The position numbers and the translations under genes were made by a program. Below are positions 10,931 through 20,897 of a stretch of DNA of 64,000 nucleotides, piece by piece. Location: the NCBI RefSeq assembly GCF_010389155.1, contig NC_057768.1:22391966-22455965 (forward strand), given 5' to 3'. Source of the stretch: Erigeron canadensis. Taxonomy: Eukaryota > Streptophyta > Magnoliopsida > Asterales > Asteraceae. The notes beneath the pieces are model-generated. The model did no database searches and had not been told where the DNA came from. It was given only the letters and a program-made list of their open reading frames with translations. The number at the start of each line of letters is the position of its first letter. Within the stretch, counting starts at the first letter, position 1.

Positions 10931-12513
10931 CTGTGCTTGTTGAGCCTGGCGTTGCAACATCATCTGTTGCATTTGCATCTGTTGATGTTGTTGCTGCTGC
11001 TGTTGTTGTGGATGAGGCGACTGTTGCGGTTGTTGTTGCTGTTCTCTAGCTTTAATCAACTGCGTCTGCAATTTTCGGAAATGTATTTTGGTGTACTTAC
11101 ATTAAACGTGGTTCACTGAATCAATTGCAGCAATTTAAAGTTTCTAAAACCGGCATATGTATATTAGTATGTATGTCACATAAACAATTTTATGTTATGT
11201 GCATAACAATGCAGGCTCGGTACACAGTAGGTTAGAGACGAGAATTAAAATAAATTTAATTAGCTACCATGCTTTATGGGGCCAGTATGGAAGACTTAGC
11301 TAAAAAAAAGGTCACGGGTTCGAATCCATTCCAACTCCATTTGATGGTACACACAGACAGGTGCTCATTGCCTAGGACTGGTCTTTGGGGAAGGTTTATT
11401 GTGTCCAAAGGACCACGGGGGCAGGGTTTCTGAGCCGACCTAAACCTTTTGCTAGAATTATGTAACGATATAATGTAGCTTGTAATCAGGATTTGGGAAC
11501 ATCTAACACCAGAAAAATAGCTATTACTACTCGAAACATAGCTACATCTTAACATTATCTCCAACGGTATGTTTTTTTTCAGGTGATTATTTGAAAGAAA
11601 GAAACTGCTCAATGCCGCATTCCGCGGGTTTTGAGCCCCAATACCTCGACGGTGTATGGGGGAGGTTATGATGTAGGCAGACCTTACCTCTACCTAAGTA
11701 GAGAGGCCGCTTCCAGTTTCAGGTGATTATTTGATTTTTTATAAAACACAAATCCAAACATCCCATTAGGATAAAATGAATGAACAGATTCCTACAAGTG
11801 AAAAAGCGAGAATATAAATCAACCTCAATATAAGAAGCTGCAACTTCCGAGTGCTTCTCATTGGTCCTTGCTATAAAAATGTCCCAAAAAACCGACCACC
11901 ATTCAAAGAGAAAGCCACCAGGGGCATCGATAGCTGCATTTCATTTCACAAAATATAAGATATATATATATATATATTGAAGTATGCATGAAAACATTTC
12001 ATTATTACAAGAATCTTTACAAGGTATTCATCATACCAACAGGGTCTGTTGAGACTTTTCCTTCAGCTTGAAATGCCTGAGCAGAGGCTTTTAAATCCCT
12101 TTTTACCAAATAATCATGTATATAAACATCTAACCTGTTAATTACAAAGAAAAAAAATTTAATGGAAAAATATTAAATCTTTTCACATAAAAAGCTTAAT
12201 GAAAGCAAAAAACTTATTTTTCTTGAAAATGCAGCAATAGTGATTTTATATAGTAAACAAAGAGGACTAATTACATAATTTGGAAAATGATGAACACAAA
12301 AGCTGATAGATATCAAACGCTACTACAACAACAAAACAAAAAATCAAAACTTTACTCAAAAAGAACAAAAACAGCAAAAATGGAAGGTACCCACATCACA
12401 AATCTTGCTAAAAGTAAAGATAATTACAAAACTTAAAAAAACGACAATAAACTATTGATAAATTAGCAAATAACGACTTACATTTTATCAGCTTCCCAGT
12501 TAGCCTGAGACAT
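60..12513 (-). CDS. LUG: LEUNIG-type transcriptional co-repressor, 5' part (10 exons, 473 codons; gene runs off the left edge)
   Basis: Exons, in transcription order: 12513-12482, 12134-12037, 11933-11824, 11065-10688, 10250-10165, 9918-9840, 2024-1949, 1514-1465, 1233-934, 269-60. All are bounded by AG/GT and join without a frame break. The protein starts [20 protein letters not shown], a LisH motif, and continues through the conserved LUFS block (about aa 1-80, with [11 protein letters not shown]). A glutamine-rich exon 4 (aa 81-206) follows, then [14 protein letters not shown] and LLNNRSM segments that match Arabidopsis LUG in order. LUG works in the nucleus with SEUSS-type adaptors to repress floral homeotic and other genes; LisH/LUFS mediates partner contact, and C-terminal WD40 repeats contact further partners. 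The WD40 part is outside the window. Family identity is very sure; LUG rather than its close homologue LUH is inferred from the linker segments. Intron 6 (2025-9839) is filled with nested retrotransposons in antisense orientation. Confidence 0.95.
842..863. repeat. 22-base poly-C run in LEUNIG intron 9
   Basis: An uninterrupted run of about 22 C is followed by a T-rich stretch. In the transcribed sense of LEUNIG it is a G run starting about 70 nt inside intron 9, so it could form a G-quadruplex in DNA or pre-mRNA. Its exact length is likely to be unstable. Confidence 0.85.
2324..2553 (+). repeat. 5' LTR of inner gypsy element
   Basis: TG...CA ends. It contains a TATAAATA box at 2474-2481, suggesting a promoter. 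Its partner is at 3903-4138. Confidence 0.93.
2640..3753 (+). pseudogene. gag of inner gypsy element (one stop and frame change)
   Basis: The reading frame from the ATG at 2640 runs 216 codons to a stop at 3288. It contains the plant gypsy gag core ([40 protein letters not shown]). The protein continues in another frame from 3296 with a basic region and a zinc knuckle [16 protein letters not shown], then an acidic linker ending at 3753. Gag would form the virus-like particle of the element. The frame break suggests it is no longer functional, or was only ever mobilised in trans. Confidence 0.85.
3754..3873 (+). pseudogene. Integrase C-terminal / chromo-type tail left after internal deletion (inner gypsy)
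   Basis: The translation reads [20 protein letters not shown] and ends FPSFPF before a stop at 3871-3873. This is the usual last segment of plant chromovirus integrases (VLVxWxxxxxxEATWE...FP). It follows the gag linker with no pol sequence between. Confidence 0.75.
3903..4138 (+). repeat. 3' LTR of inner gypsy element
   Basis: This is the near-identical partner of 2324-2553, with a 6-bp extra CT-rich segment near its end. It is followed directly by the TTTTG target duplication. Confidence 0.93.
4454..5090 (+). pseudogene. gag remnant of outer gypsy element
   Basis: An open stretch of 142 codons (4454-4882) holds an N-terminal coiled-coil-like region and the gag core ([30 protein letters not shown]). 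Homology continues past the stop in the same style ([18 protein letters not shown]) to about 5090. The hAT element at 5189 then interrupts it. A knuckle-like [13 protein letters not shown] appears at about 5825-5880 with an internal stop. Confidence 0.75.
5189..5731. mobile_element. hAT-like non-autonomous transposon (family member 1) inside outer gypsy gag
   Basis: The terminal inverted repeats are CAGTGTTGTAAATAA and its partner TTATTTACAACCTTG. The 8-bp flanks CCTATGCT (5181-5188) and CCTATTCT (5732-5739) match 7/8. The ends carry TTATAA/GTTATAA motifs and no transposase. Terminal CA..G and 8-bp TSD fit the hAT superfamily. Confidence 0.88.
5927..6290 (+). repeat. Imperfect tandem duplication inside outer gypsy
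   Basis: A segment beginning ACCATAGAATTAACTG occurs at 5927 and again at about 6068, and the following stretch ending in a TTGGTAGCTC-type motif is also doubled. The second copy has an extra 80 bp or so that the first lacks. It lies between the gag knuckle and the protease/RT region. Confidence 0.75.
6361..6585 (-). mobile_element. tRNA-derived SINE (Au/TS-like body) inside outer gypsy
   Basis: Read on the minus strand it has a pol III A-box-like GACAAGTGGTTAACACC, a B-box-like AGGGTTGAATCC and a body with AACCTGGAAGC, TAGGGGTATGG and GGTATTGGGACCC. The same body occurs at 11595-11716 and 59649-59871. A clear TSD was not found here. Confidence 0.75.
6985..8080 (+). pseudogene. Reverse transcriptase and RNase H remnant of outer gypsy element
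   Basis: Across several frames the RT motifs are readable: [42 protein letters not shown], and FFDDIL in place of the usual Y-(V/L)-DD-IL box near 7310. The RNase H start [13 protein letters not shown] is near 7725. Many stops and frame changes show long decay. Confidence 0.85.
8109..8800 (+). pseudogene. Integrase remnant of outer gypsy element
   Basis: The HHCC zinc-binding part is visible (H-x3-5-H in [10 protein letters not shown], then CAICQQQ), as are core blocks [20 protein letters not shown] and [14 protein letters not shown] with the catalytic D, D and E positions. Stops and frame changes separate the blocks, so it is not functional. Confidence 0.85.
9225..9478 (+). pseudogene. Integrase C-terminal / chromo-type tail of outer gypsy element
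   Basis: In shifting frames it reads [14 protein letters not shown], then [20 protein letters not shown] and EQFPIS, the familiar end of chromovirus integrase. The 3' LTR follows directly. Confidence 0.75.
9484..9830 (+). repeat. 3' LTR of outer gypsy element
   Basis: This is homologous to 2229-2323 joined to 4144-4397. It ends in CA at 9830, followed by TSD TCTAC. The left border is approximate because the first 20 bases have diverged. Confidence 0.85.
10861..11040 (-). repeat. CAG/CAA repeat coding the LEUNIG poly-glutamine tract
   Basis: CTG/TTG units on the plus strand are CAG/CAA codons of LEUNIG exon 4. They give two Gln-rich blocks with a Q/M/L-rich spacer. Mixing of CAG and CAA codons should limit slippage. 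Confidence 0.9.
11277..11465 (+). mobile_element. tRNA-derived SINE in LEUNIG intron 3
   Basis: A tRNA-like head has a good B box (GGGTTCGAATCC at about 11315). A unique body follows and ends near AAACCTTTTGCTAG. The family differs from the SINE at 11595. No clear TSD was identified. Confidence 0.6.
11595..11716 (-). mobile_element. 5'-truncated SINE with perfect 18-bp target duplication
   Basis: On the minus strand the body (AGAGGTAAGGTCTGCCTAC, GTCGAGGTATTGGGGC) matches the SINE at 6361 but lacks the tRNA head. The flanks 11577-11594 and 11717-11734 are the identical 18-mer TTTCAGGTGATTATTTGA. It sits in LEUNIG intron 3. Confidence 0.9.
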
Positions 12514-12688
12514 TTTTAGCTAAATTAAGTAATTTCTCAAGCTAAAAAGCTCAAGAAAAAACAAAATGTTAGATCTTCCTTTTCTCCATACGTAATAAAA
12601 GTTTTCGGCTTTTTGACAATTGATGGAAAATTCCAGAATATTTTAACAAGGAGAGAGAAATGAAAGGAGAGTATTTGTTTTGTGTTTC
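12514..12688 (-). other. Upstream region of LEUNIG (5' UTR/promoter expected)
   Basis: AT-rich sequence directly before the LEUNIG start codon. No clear TATA box or other motif can be assigned; transcribed leader sequence is expected here. Beyond 12689 the sequence is transposon-derived. Confidence 0.35.
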
Positions 12689-12942
12689 CTAGTATTTTAC
12701 CCGCATAATGCGACGGTGGTGGTAGCCGCATTGTGTTGGTGGTGGTAGTGTGGTGTTGACGGTGGTGGTTGGGAGTGGTGGTGGCGTGATGGGTAATGGC
12801 AGTATTGTAAAAAAAATAATGTAAATGGGGTAGTGTAGTTATTTTAAGAGTTGGGTCGGACTTGTAAATTAATTATTATATTAAGAGTATTATAGGTATT
12901 TTTAAGTGGAAATGATTAAATTAATGAATAAAAAGAGAGAGA
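12689..12942 (-). mobile_element. Helitron-like non-autonomous element (copy 1)
   Basis: On the minus strand it starts TCTCTCTCTTTTTATTC and passes through a Pro/His-style CCACCACC-rich segment. It ends with a small palindrome CGCATTATGCG, then GGGTAAAATACTAG, i.e. a hairpin followed by CTAG as Helitrons do. Related copies are at 14217 and 60111. The A/T insertion site of Helitrons is not clearly met, so the class is tentative. Confidence 0.4.
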
Positions 12943-12959
12943 ATTAATTCATTCATTAA

Positions 12960-13404
12960 CACTCCATTGTCAAGTTTTTTTTAAAGGAAAGGATAAGAAA
13001 AGATAAAAAAAAAAAATTTCTATTTTGCATTCTTGAGTTTCTTTGCTAAAAGAAAGGAAAGGGGAAGAAAAGAAAACTAAGTCCTTTCTAATGTAAAAAC
13101 TTTCCTCCTAATAATTGGAAGGATTTGGATGGAAAGTTTTTATGTTATATGTATAATTACTAATTTACCTATATTAACTAATGAAAACTTATGAAGAAAA
13201 GGGCATAATTGTAAAGTTATAACTTTTTTCCCTTTCTTTTCTTTTCTTTTTAACTCAAGAACACTATTAACTTGATATTTTCTTTTCTTTTCATTAGTTT
13301 CCATGTAACTCGAGATTGCCTTTTTAACATATAATTTTTTTTCTTTTCCTTCCTTATCCAATCTTCTCCTTTCCTATCCTTTAAAAAAACTCGAGAATAC
13401 AGTG
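12960..13404. mobile_element. CACTA-like MITE (copy 1)
   Basis: It starts CACTCCATTGTCAAGTTTTT and ends ACTCGAGAATACAGTG. Both flanks are TAA (12957-12959, 13405-13407). The interior is a purine-rich/pyrimidine-rich fold-back. A second copy is at 46562. CACT ends with a 3-bp TSD fit the CACTA superfamily. Confidence 0.65.
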
Positions 13405-13578
13405 TAAGGATAGAATGGTAATTTCGTATGGAGACATTTTTATGAGAGAGAGTGTTGAAAAGTGTTAGGAGAGAGAGTGTGATAATTTTTATAAAATAAT
13501 GGAGATATGTTTTGTGTTTATAGGTGTTTGTGCAATGCGGTGGACAGTGGCAGTAGTAGTGGTGGTGGTGGTGGCAGT

Positions 13579-13984
13579 CATAGTTGTCAAACTCGTACGA
13601 GTCGACTCATACGAGTCGAGTCAAAACAAAGGAAAAACTCAACGACTCGATGGGATGACTCGATTTACTCCACACTCGTAACATGACTCGTGTTTTGTGA
13701 TGCGAGTCGGTCCGAGTCACGAGTCATAAAATATATTTTTTATTTTTTTATTTTTTAAATTTTTTTTAAGCATAACTCTTTTATATGTTTTTATATTTGA
13801 TTTGAGTTTAGCAGTATCTTCTATTTTTAGCTCAATACGTTAATACATTACAATATGTCTATAATAAATATTTGCACATAATTATAAAAATACTATATTT
13901 TCAAATATCCTGATTCTTACGATTCGAGTCACGTTTCGAGTCACGAGTCGAAAAATCAGATTTCGAATTGAGTCGACAACTATG
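13579..13984. mobile_element. hAT-like element, CGAGTC subfamily (family member 2)
   Basis: The TIRs are CATAGTTGTCAAACTCG and GTCGACAACTATG. The flanks GTGGCAGT (13571-13578) and GTGGCAGG (13985-13992) match 7/8. Both ends are packed with GACTCG/CGAGTC motifs, often palindromic (CTCGTACGAG). There is no coding capacity. Confidence 0.88.
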
Positions 13985-14028
13985 GTGGCAGGAGGGTGGT
14001 GGTGAGTGATGCGGTTATCCATACTATC

Positions 14029-14212
14029 CATAATTGTAAATCTCGGTTATCTCGGCCGATATATCCCCGATATATCACTTATCGGTGGTCGACCGAGATG
14101 ATATATTTCCGATATAACCCCGATAAATCCAAAATATCCCCGATAAATCCTCGATATATCGCTTATCGGTGGTCGACCGAGACGATACCGAAAAGCGATA
14201 TTTACAACCTTG
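14029..14212. mobile_element. hAT-like element, CGATATATC subfamily (family member 3)
   Basis: The ends CATAATTGTAAATCTCGG and ATATTTACAACCTTG match the member at 52725. The interior is two near-copies of a GATATATC/TTATCGGTGGTCGACCGAGA block. The flanks share ACTATC but are offset by one base, so the TSD is imperfect. Confidence 0.72.
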
Positions 14213-14216
14213 ATTA

Positions 14217-14478
14217 CTATCTAATAAAACAAATCACCTTTTTATCTTCTCCTTTATTCACTAATTTAAACATCTTCATCTAATATACATATAATACCCT
14301 TAATGAAATAATTTACAATATAGATCTTTCAACACTTAAAATAACTGCAATACCACTTTTAACATTAATTACTTTTACATTCACCACCATCGTGGCCCAC
14401 ATCCATTCTCACTGTCGCCCCCACCACCGTCACCACCACTACCCCCACTGCCGCCGCATTGTACGGGCATAAGTTTAA
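14217..14478 (+). mobile_element. Helitron-like non-autonomous element (copy 2)
   Basis: TATCTAATAAAACAAATCACC at its start and GCCGCATTGTACGGGC at its end are shared with the element at 60111, including a CCACCACCGTC-rich middle. Borders are approximate and the class is tentative. Confidence 0.4.
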
Positions 14479-14818
14479 TTAACGTAAAAAAATGGTTTTT
14501 GTAAAAAGGTATTGTAATTATTTAAAACTTAAGGATAGATGTCGTACATTAACTATTATTGATATACTTGGGAATTTAAACACTAAAAGTTTTAGACTCA
14601 AATTGTGGTGTGAGTAGGGGTTCGTAAAATGTTTTTTATGGAATTAAAAATTGTTAAATGTTACACCTGAGGTTCGAATTCGTTAAGAATTCATGTAGTC
14701 ATATAGACAATTTATGATATTCATTCAATGGAATTCAATCAATGCTATACGTGTTAGGCGCACGACAATTGTGTAACGTTAAGTGATTTTTGAAAATAAG
14801 GACCCAAATATTGGATGT

Positions 14819-15431
14819 TCCCGTGGAATAAGCTCGCCCCCCACAAAGTAAACGTGCTTGGATGGAGAATAGAGATGGAACGGACAACGGATTAGCTAGC
14901 AAAGAGAAACATATCAATTTCATCGTCTATATGCCCGATATGTAGAACACAAAATGAAACCGCTGAGCATCTCTTTCTCTTTTGCCCATTTGGCGATTAT
15001 CTATGGAGCTTCATTCTCTCATGGTGTCGTATATCTGCTCAGAAACCTCAAAATCTCAAAGATCTTATGGAATGTTATAAACAGGTCAATTCTAACCATC
15101 GAATTCAAAAGCTCTTCCAACTCGTAATCATGTCCTACGTACGTTTGGGTGATATGGAAAACTCGCAAGTCGTAACGACTCCGTCTTCTCAGCAAAAAGC
15201 CCATCATTAAGACATGATGTCAAAGATCTTAAAGGAACCAGTTTCCTTTGGCTTACAAACCGCTCGAATATCCTTGATCTAAGCTGGAAAAAATGAAACT
15301 TTTTTAACTTCTAATTTCTGTTGTTTTGGTTTTCTGGACCTTTTTGTTTCTGTTTTCCCTCGTATAATAGGTTGTAACTTTGTTCTAGCACCTTGCTAGA
15401 TTTTAAGTTAATAAAATTATTGTTGTTGTTC
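14819..15431 (+). pseudogene. 5'-truncated LINE (L1-type) 3' end with zf-RVT domain
   Basis: The frame reads WNKLAPHKVNVLGWRIEMER, one stop, then CPICRTQNETAEHLFLFCPF, the CxxC...HLFxxC zinc-binding domain that ends plant LINE reverse transcriptases. The 3' part (TTGCTAGATTTTAAGTTAAT then TTG repeats) is the typical LINE tail. The RT core is absent, as expected of 5' truncation. Confidence 0.8.
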
Positions 15432-16211
15432 AAGAAAAAAAGAAAATATATATATATATATATATTGGTCTAATAACCTTCAAAATTTAGAGTTTAAAGA
15501 AATAACTAAGGGTATTCATTATTATTTTTATTGTTAATATTAGTTGAGACTTAGAAAATGCTAGTGATAGAATAAAAAGAAAAATGTAATCAAGAACACT
15601 CAAACCACAACACCACCCAAAACTCAAACACCCTCAAAATCCCACCCTATAAATACCCCCATAACCCTAACAAAAGAAACACACAAAACAAAAACACCAA
15701 ATACAAACACACAAATCTCAAATTTTTCCTCTAGTTTGACCCACAACACACAAATATCATTTCCCAAAAATCACTCACCAAATCATTATATTTTACTAGT
15801 TTTTCACTCCTAACAACGAGAACAGTTCTATTCTTGAGGTAATTTATCAAAAACCCGAACTTTTTGTCTTATGTTTATGTCTTACGAAACCTTGTTAAAA
15901 ACAAACTTTATTTTTAATCATCAAACTTGAAACTTTTTATGTTCGGTAGTTGTAGAAACACTAGTCATAGCTAAACCTAAAGTTTCATACATTTACAAAG
16001 TCTATGTCTTTTTAAGGATTTTGTGACTTTTGTTAAACTTACTTTCTTACCAAATGGGTCACGTATTTATGGTTCGTTTTAGAGGCCGTATGCTTAATAT
16101 TGTTTTCTAATAGTGATAAGAAACGTAAAAGTACAAACGTATTTCCAAAACACTAAACAATTTTGAAGATAAGTGATTTGAGAGTTATTCGTAAGAACAC
16201 ACATATCTGGT

Positions 16212-16335
16212 TTGGTCAGGAACATTCAAATGACTAGAAACACTCAAATGGCCAGAAACACTCAAATGACTAGAAACACTCAAATAGTCAGGAACACTCA
16301 AATGCCCAGGAACACACAAATGGTTAAGAATACAC
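16212..16335 (+). repeat. Tandem array, about 18-bp unit
   Basis: About six degenerate copies of a GAAACACTCAAATGACTA-type unit, inside the solo LTR 14659-17503. Confidence 0.8.
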
Positions 16336-16779
16336 AAAGGGCCACGACTTGCAAAGTTGGTCAAGTTTAGTCAAAGCTCGATAAGAAATAAAATCAGAAA
16401 CTCGTATTGAGTATTGTCAATAGATTTTGAACTCTTAACCACATAAGTTAACAATGACACGTTTTTTCCAAAGTTAAAGTAAATGGTATTCATAAGACAT
16501 AAACAGTACACATATAATCGTATTAATCGTATTATCCTATGATATATGTGGATTCATTTTATTTGGTTAGGTTGACTGTCAAGCATACATTCTACTTATT
16601 CTTCGCAAACTTGTGTATTCATCTTAGCAAACTGTCCGGTGAGTTTTCGTAGCCCTTTTTACTTACGTTTTGGGGTGAAAGGAATACAAAATGTGTTTCA
16701 TTTATGTCGTAATTGTTTTCGTTGCTATTCGATGGCTATTAGACTACTATACATTCTTGAGGATTCTATCCAGGTCATG

Positions 16780-16965
16780 TCTATGATTGTAAGTGGCTTC
16801 ATATTGGTATTCATTTATCCGGATACTGTAAGCGGCTTCATATTATGACTGTAAGCGACTTCATATTGGTATTCATTTAGCCAGGTGTATAACCGTAAGC
16901 TGCTTCGTATTTGGATTCATTAGCCAGGTCTAGGACCGTAAGAGGCTTCATACTTGTATTCATTC
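16780..16965 (+). repeat. Tandem array, about 45-bp unit
   Basis: About four degenerate copies containing GTAAGCGGCTTCATATTGG and ATTCATTTAGCCAGG, inside the same solo LTR. Confidence 0.75.
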
Positions 16966-17508
16966 TAGCCAAGTCGACTATAAGGACACATTTATATGTA
17001 TTCATACTAAATGTACTGTAAGTACGTCTATAGCCACTTCTTACTATGTTATCCGCGTATTCATATTTGACGGCATAAACTTATTTATTCAAATGATATT
17101 TTCAAGTGATTATTTAAGTGAACAATTTGTGATTCAAATGAGGATTTCAAGTAAACAATCAAGATTTCAAATCTACGAACTCACCAACCTTTGAGGTAAT
17201 CAAGAAAATCGTGGCTAGGATGGTAGTATGGGACCTGTAGCAAACTTCAGGCTTAGGTTTTGGAGTTTTGCATGCTTTTCTATGTGCTAGTTTGTATTAT
17301 GCCTAATCGTTTCCCCTGCGTGAGAACTTATCTTATGTTTTATTTGAATGCTATTGAAACTATGTTTGTGACTTCTATTTTCCTTATTTGAACTATGTAT
17401 TTGACTACTTATGGTTAATCTATGCACTCATTTAGTTATTCCTATGTCGCATCCATGTGCTTATCTTGCACCTCAAGTTTCCTGTCTTAGTCGAGGTGTG
17501 ACATTAAA

Positions 17509-17815
17509 TAAATTAGAGTTTAAGTCAATTGGAATCTGAAAATCTGTTTTGTGTTTGATTTCAAAATTCACCGGATTCAGTTAAAAAATAAAAATATAAA
17601 TTATGTTAAAAGACAAAACTAACCTTTAACAATGATACTACTGCTACCAATAATAAACGTATAGGTATATTGACCCTCACAAATAGACAAACACCCATCA
17701 TTATACCCCTCCCATTACTTTATGCACATCACAAAGATTGATTGTAAAATTAAAAAGCAAACAGCGACGATACACATAAATTATAATACATAATAATAAT
17801 AAAAATAGTAATATA

Positions 17816-17898
<83 letters not shown>

Positions 17899-18114
17899 GC
17901 AGTGATGGTGGCACCATCAATAAGTAGGAGCAGCAACCATGGTGGTGAACATGGGTGTTTAATCTAGCGACATTAACGATATTCTAAATGCCTAACGGGT
18001 GGTTGTTGGATGTAATCTAATCGTCGGCGGTGGCTACCATCACGACAGTGAGGTAGTAGATGGTCGTTGGCAAATGGTGGCGGCACATCACCCAACATCG
18101 CCAATACAAAGTGG
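17509..18114. other. Gene-free spacer with (AAT)n microsatellite
   Basis: No coding signal. It contains a near-pure (AAT)n run at 17811-17897 and a GGTGG-rich segment (17900-18110) of unknown origin. Confidence 0.6.
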
Positions 18115-18430
18115 TTTATTGTAACATCCTAAATTTTTAAGCCAATGAAAATTAACCTTTATTATAATTTTGACATTAAAATAATTTCCTAATATTTTAT
18201 TTTTGATTATGAAGTTCATTTGGTTGGAACTTTAGTGGCTAACGGGTATAATACCCATTTATTTTGAAATTTACTTGACATGAGGGGAACAAGTCCAGCC
18301 ATTTGTTTGGTGACTCAAAACTTCATTTCTCTCAAATATTCAATCCTTCAAAATCTTCTCAATCCTTCTTCCAATGTCTTTCAAGAGATTTGGTAATATC
18401 TCCTACCTTCAAAACATGAATCTTGCAAGT

Positions 18431-18432
18431 AA

Positions 18433-18521
<89 letters not shown>
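18431..18521. repeat. (AAT)n microsatellite
   Basis: About 30 uninterrupted trinucleotide units inside the solo LTR 18120-20892. Confidence 0.95.
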
Positions 18522-18525
<4 letters not shown>

Positions 18526-18879
18526 CATGAGCATTCAAGATTTCTAGCAATCAAATTGAGGATTTGGTGTGTATTTGGGTGTGGGGGCTGATTTTGCAAA
18601 AAAGAAAGAAGAGAAAGTTTGATTTCTAATTTATTTGACTAATTATTTCTTAAGGTAATAATCTTTCTAACCTAGTTTTGATGTATTGTAGAAATTAGGG
18701 TTCATGTAACTAATTATATTTGGGAATTTGAGGGTTTTCTATATATTGGGTTAATTACTATAATACAAGTTAGGTTTCTTGAAATTTAATCAATTTGGGG
18801 GTTTTGATGAATTTTAGTGAGAAGAAAGAAATTGACAGATTCTGTCTCTGATTTTGCACCGTGTAAAACACCCCTGTAA

Positions 18880-19395
18880 ACGATAATTCACTTGTTGATT
18901 CCTAAAAGGAAAATGTAGGTATATGTGTTAACTTGAAGTGGCCACTGGAATGAGTTAAAAATATGGTGTAGAATTCTAGTTATGAATTTTTGAAGTTAGT
19001 ATGGTCATGCTGATCTTTCAGCAAGAAATGATTTTGTATCTGGTTTTGAAATGCTTAAAACACACTTATACGGGTCAAATCTTGTGTTGGTCATTGAAGA
19101 TAAAATGTAGCTATATGTGTTAGATTGAAGTGGCCACTGGAATGAGGTAAAAATATGGTGTAGAACTCAAGTTAGGATCATTTGAAGTGAGTAGTGTCAA
19201 AGCTGTTTTGTTAATGACAACAACAACATTATTAGTTTTTAAAACGACAAGAAGTCACCTTTGAAGGAGAATTCACATGTTGGTCACCAAAGATAAAATG
19301 TAGATAAATGTGTCATATAAATTTGGCCACTGGAATCAAGTAAAAAGAGTGAGTAGAACTTGAGATATGCATGTTTGAAGTCAGTTGGTCAAATA
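18880..19395 (+). repeat. Three-fold 193-bp tandem repeat in solo LTR
   Basis: The motif GGCCACTGGAAT recurs at about 18939, 19132 and 19325, each preceded by an AAATGTAG.TATATGTGT-type block and followed by GTAAAAATATGGTGTAGAA-like sequence. The spacing is 193 bp both times. Confidence 0.85.
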
Positions 19396-20897
19396 TGATT
19401 TTTAGCTGAAAAATTAGTCATGTTCATGGAATTTTAACTCTCAATTCTTGAAGATTCAGGACTTTTCACTTTTTGTGTAACATATTTTATATGTACAGAA
19501 GTTAAAATAAATTAATGGGTTTTTTCAAAGATTGCTTGGACCATGAACATGTATACAACTTTCTGTTGCGCAAAAAGTAAGAAATTTGAGCTGTTGGGTT
19601 CAAAGATTTTTCAAAAATAGTAAACGATATCCATAAATTAAGGCAAAAATCATGGAGAAACTAAACACCTTGAATTTAAAGTGTTAAAAATACTGTAACC
19701 CAAATCTTTATTCTTAACCATGAAATAACTCATGAGAAACAGTAAAACTATGAGATTATATGCATCTTGTTGAGTTGAAAAGGGTTATTGTGATAATAAG
19801 AATGTTGGTGGCTTTTGTAGTCAAATATGGAAATGATGCTTTGTGGAAAGTAATAGTATAAACAAATTGTTGTGTTTATGGTTATAGAAATGAAGTTTTG
19901 TAATATAAGTCAACTCAATAAAAATGTAAACTTGAAATGTGAATGTGAATTCGAATGCTTGTGATTTATGACTTGTTGATGATCCTATATGCGTTTGTGA
20001 TTTGTTGCTAGGTTGAAGAATACATATTTTGTGTTCTTGCGGTCATCTTGATTTATGATTTTTGGTTGTTGCGGAGGAGGTGAATTTTCTTGCATACTTT
20101 TATATATGCCTTGGGTCAATTACCATATGATGGTGGATTCCGTGTGTGGTAATTGATTTGGCGTTGAGCCTAAGTAGTGACCGTCTTTGATTACGGGCCT
20201 AAGTAGTGGCCATAGTCCCTGTGGGACATAGCTCATGTGGAGCATTGATATTGTTTATTGAGATTGTAATCATTTATATGGATCCATGTAATGCGTTAGC
20301 ACAAAGGTGAGTATTATAGATATGGCATGACGGTGCCATACTCTATATGCAACAGACCTTTGTGCATTGCCCTCCTTCGTGTGTATAAACGTATGCAAGA
20401 TTATTCACTAAGCTTTGCTTACTTTTTAGTTGTTTACCCTTTTTATAGGTTGTCCCGGAAGCGGAAGCCAAGTTAAGTAATATAAAGATTGAAGTTTGAA
20501 GTTGCTTTATGGATTTTGATTGCTTTAGCTAAATGCGGAAAATGGTAACGTTGATAGGACCCGTAGAGACCCCTTTGAACTATTGGCTCATAATACTTTA
20601 ATTAATTATTGATTATGTCAAGTGTATGAATTAAGAAGTTTTGGTTATTTCTTTGAGTCATTTTGTATTAGTAAAATGAGTTGGATTGTGATTGAAATGT
20701 ATTTTTAGAAAACTCATAATCCGTAACAAGTTTTTACGACGATTTTACGAACAGGTCATGCTGAAATTTCTAATTTTTGTGCGTTGTCTTTTATAACGAG
20801 TTTTGCTAAATGTGTTTGTCGATATTTATACTTGAGTACATTCTTTAAAAAAAAATTCTTATAAAATGGTCGAGTCGAGTTTGGTCCTTTCATTTAT

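Larger units (their letters stand above)
14659..17503 (+). mobile_element. Solo LTR of about 2.85 kb (TGTTACACCT...AGGTGTGACA)
   Basis: The TG...CA borders have TSD TTAAA exact at 14654-14658 and 17504-17508. The outer 10 bases form an inverted repeat TGT(T/C)ACACCT. A TATAAATA box at 15648-15655 is followed by an A/C-rich leader, fitting an LTR promoter in plus orientation. It contains a LINE tail (14819-15431) and two tandem arrays (16212, 16780). No internal retrotransposon genes adjoin it. Confidence 0.62.
18120..20892 (+). mobile_element. Solo LTR of 2.77 kb (TGTAACATCC family)
   Basis: It begins TGTAACATCCT and ends GGTCCTTTCA. The TSD TTTAT is exact at 18115-18119 and 20893-20897. It contains an (AAT)n run, a three-fold 193-bp repeat and a block (GGTGAGTATTATAG..., GCTTTGCTTACTTTTTAG) that recurs in reverse in the copy at 33797-35720. 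No internal domain or second LTR adjoins, so it is best read as recombined down to one LTR. Confidence 0.82.

Noticed and set aside
10761..11119. Plus-strand frames rich in Cys, Val/Ala or Leu
   Set aside because: Antisense readings of the CAG/CAA repeat of LEUNIG exon 4.
16212..16335. Regularly spaced repeats resembling a CRISPR array
   Set aside because: Short degenerate tandem units without constant repeats and unique spacers, in a plant LTR.
18359..18599. Poly-Ile and poly-Tyr open frames
   Set aside because: Translation of an (AAT)n microsatellite.
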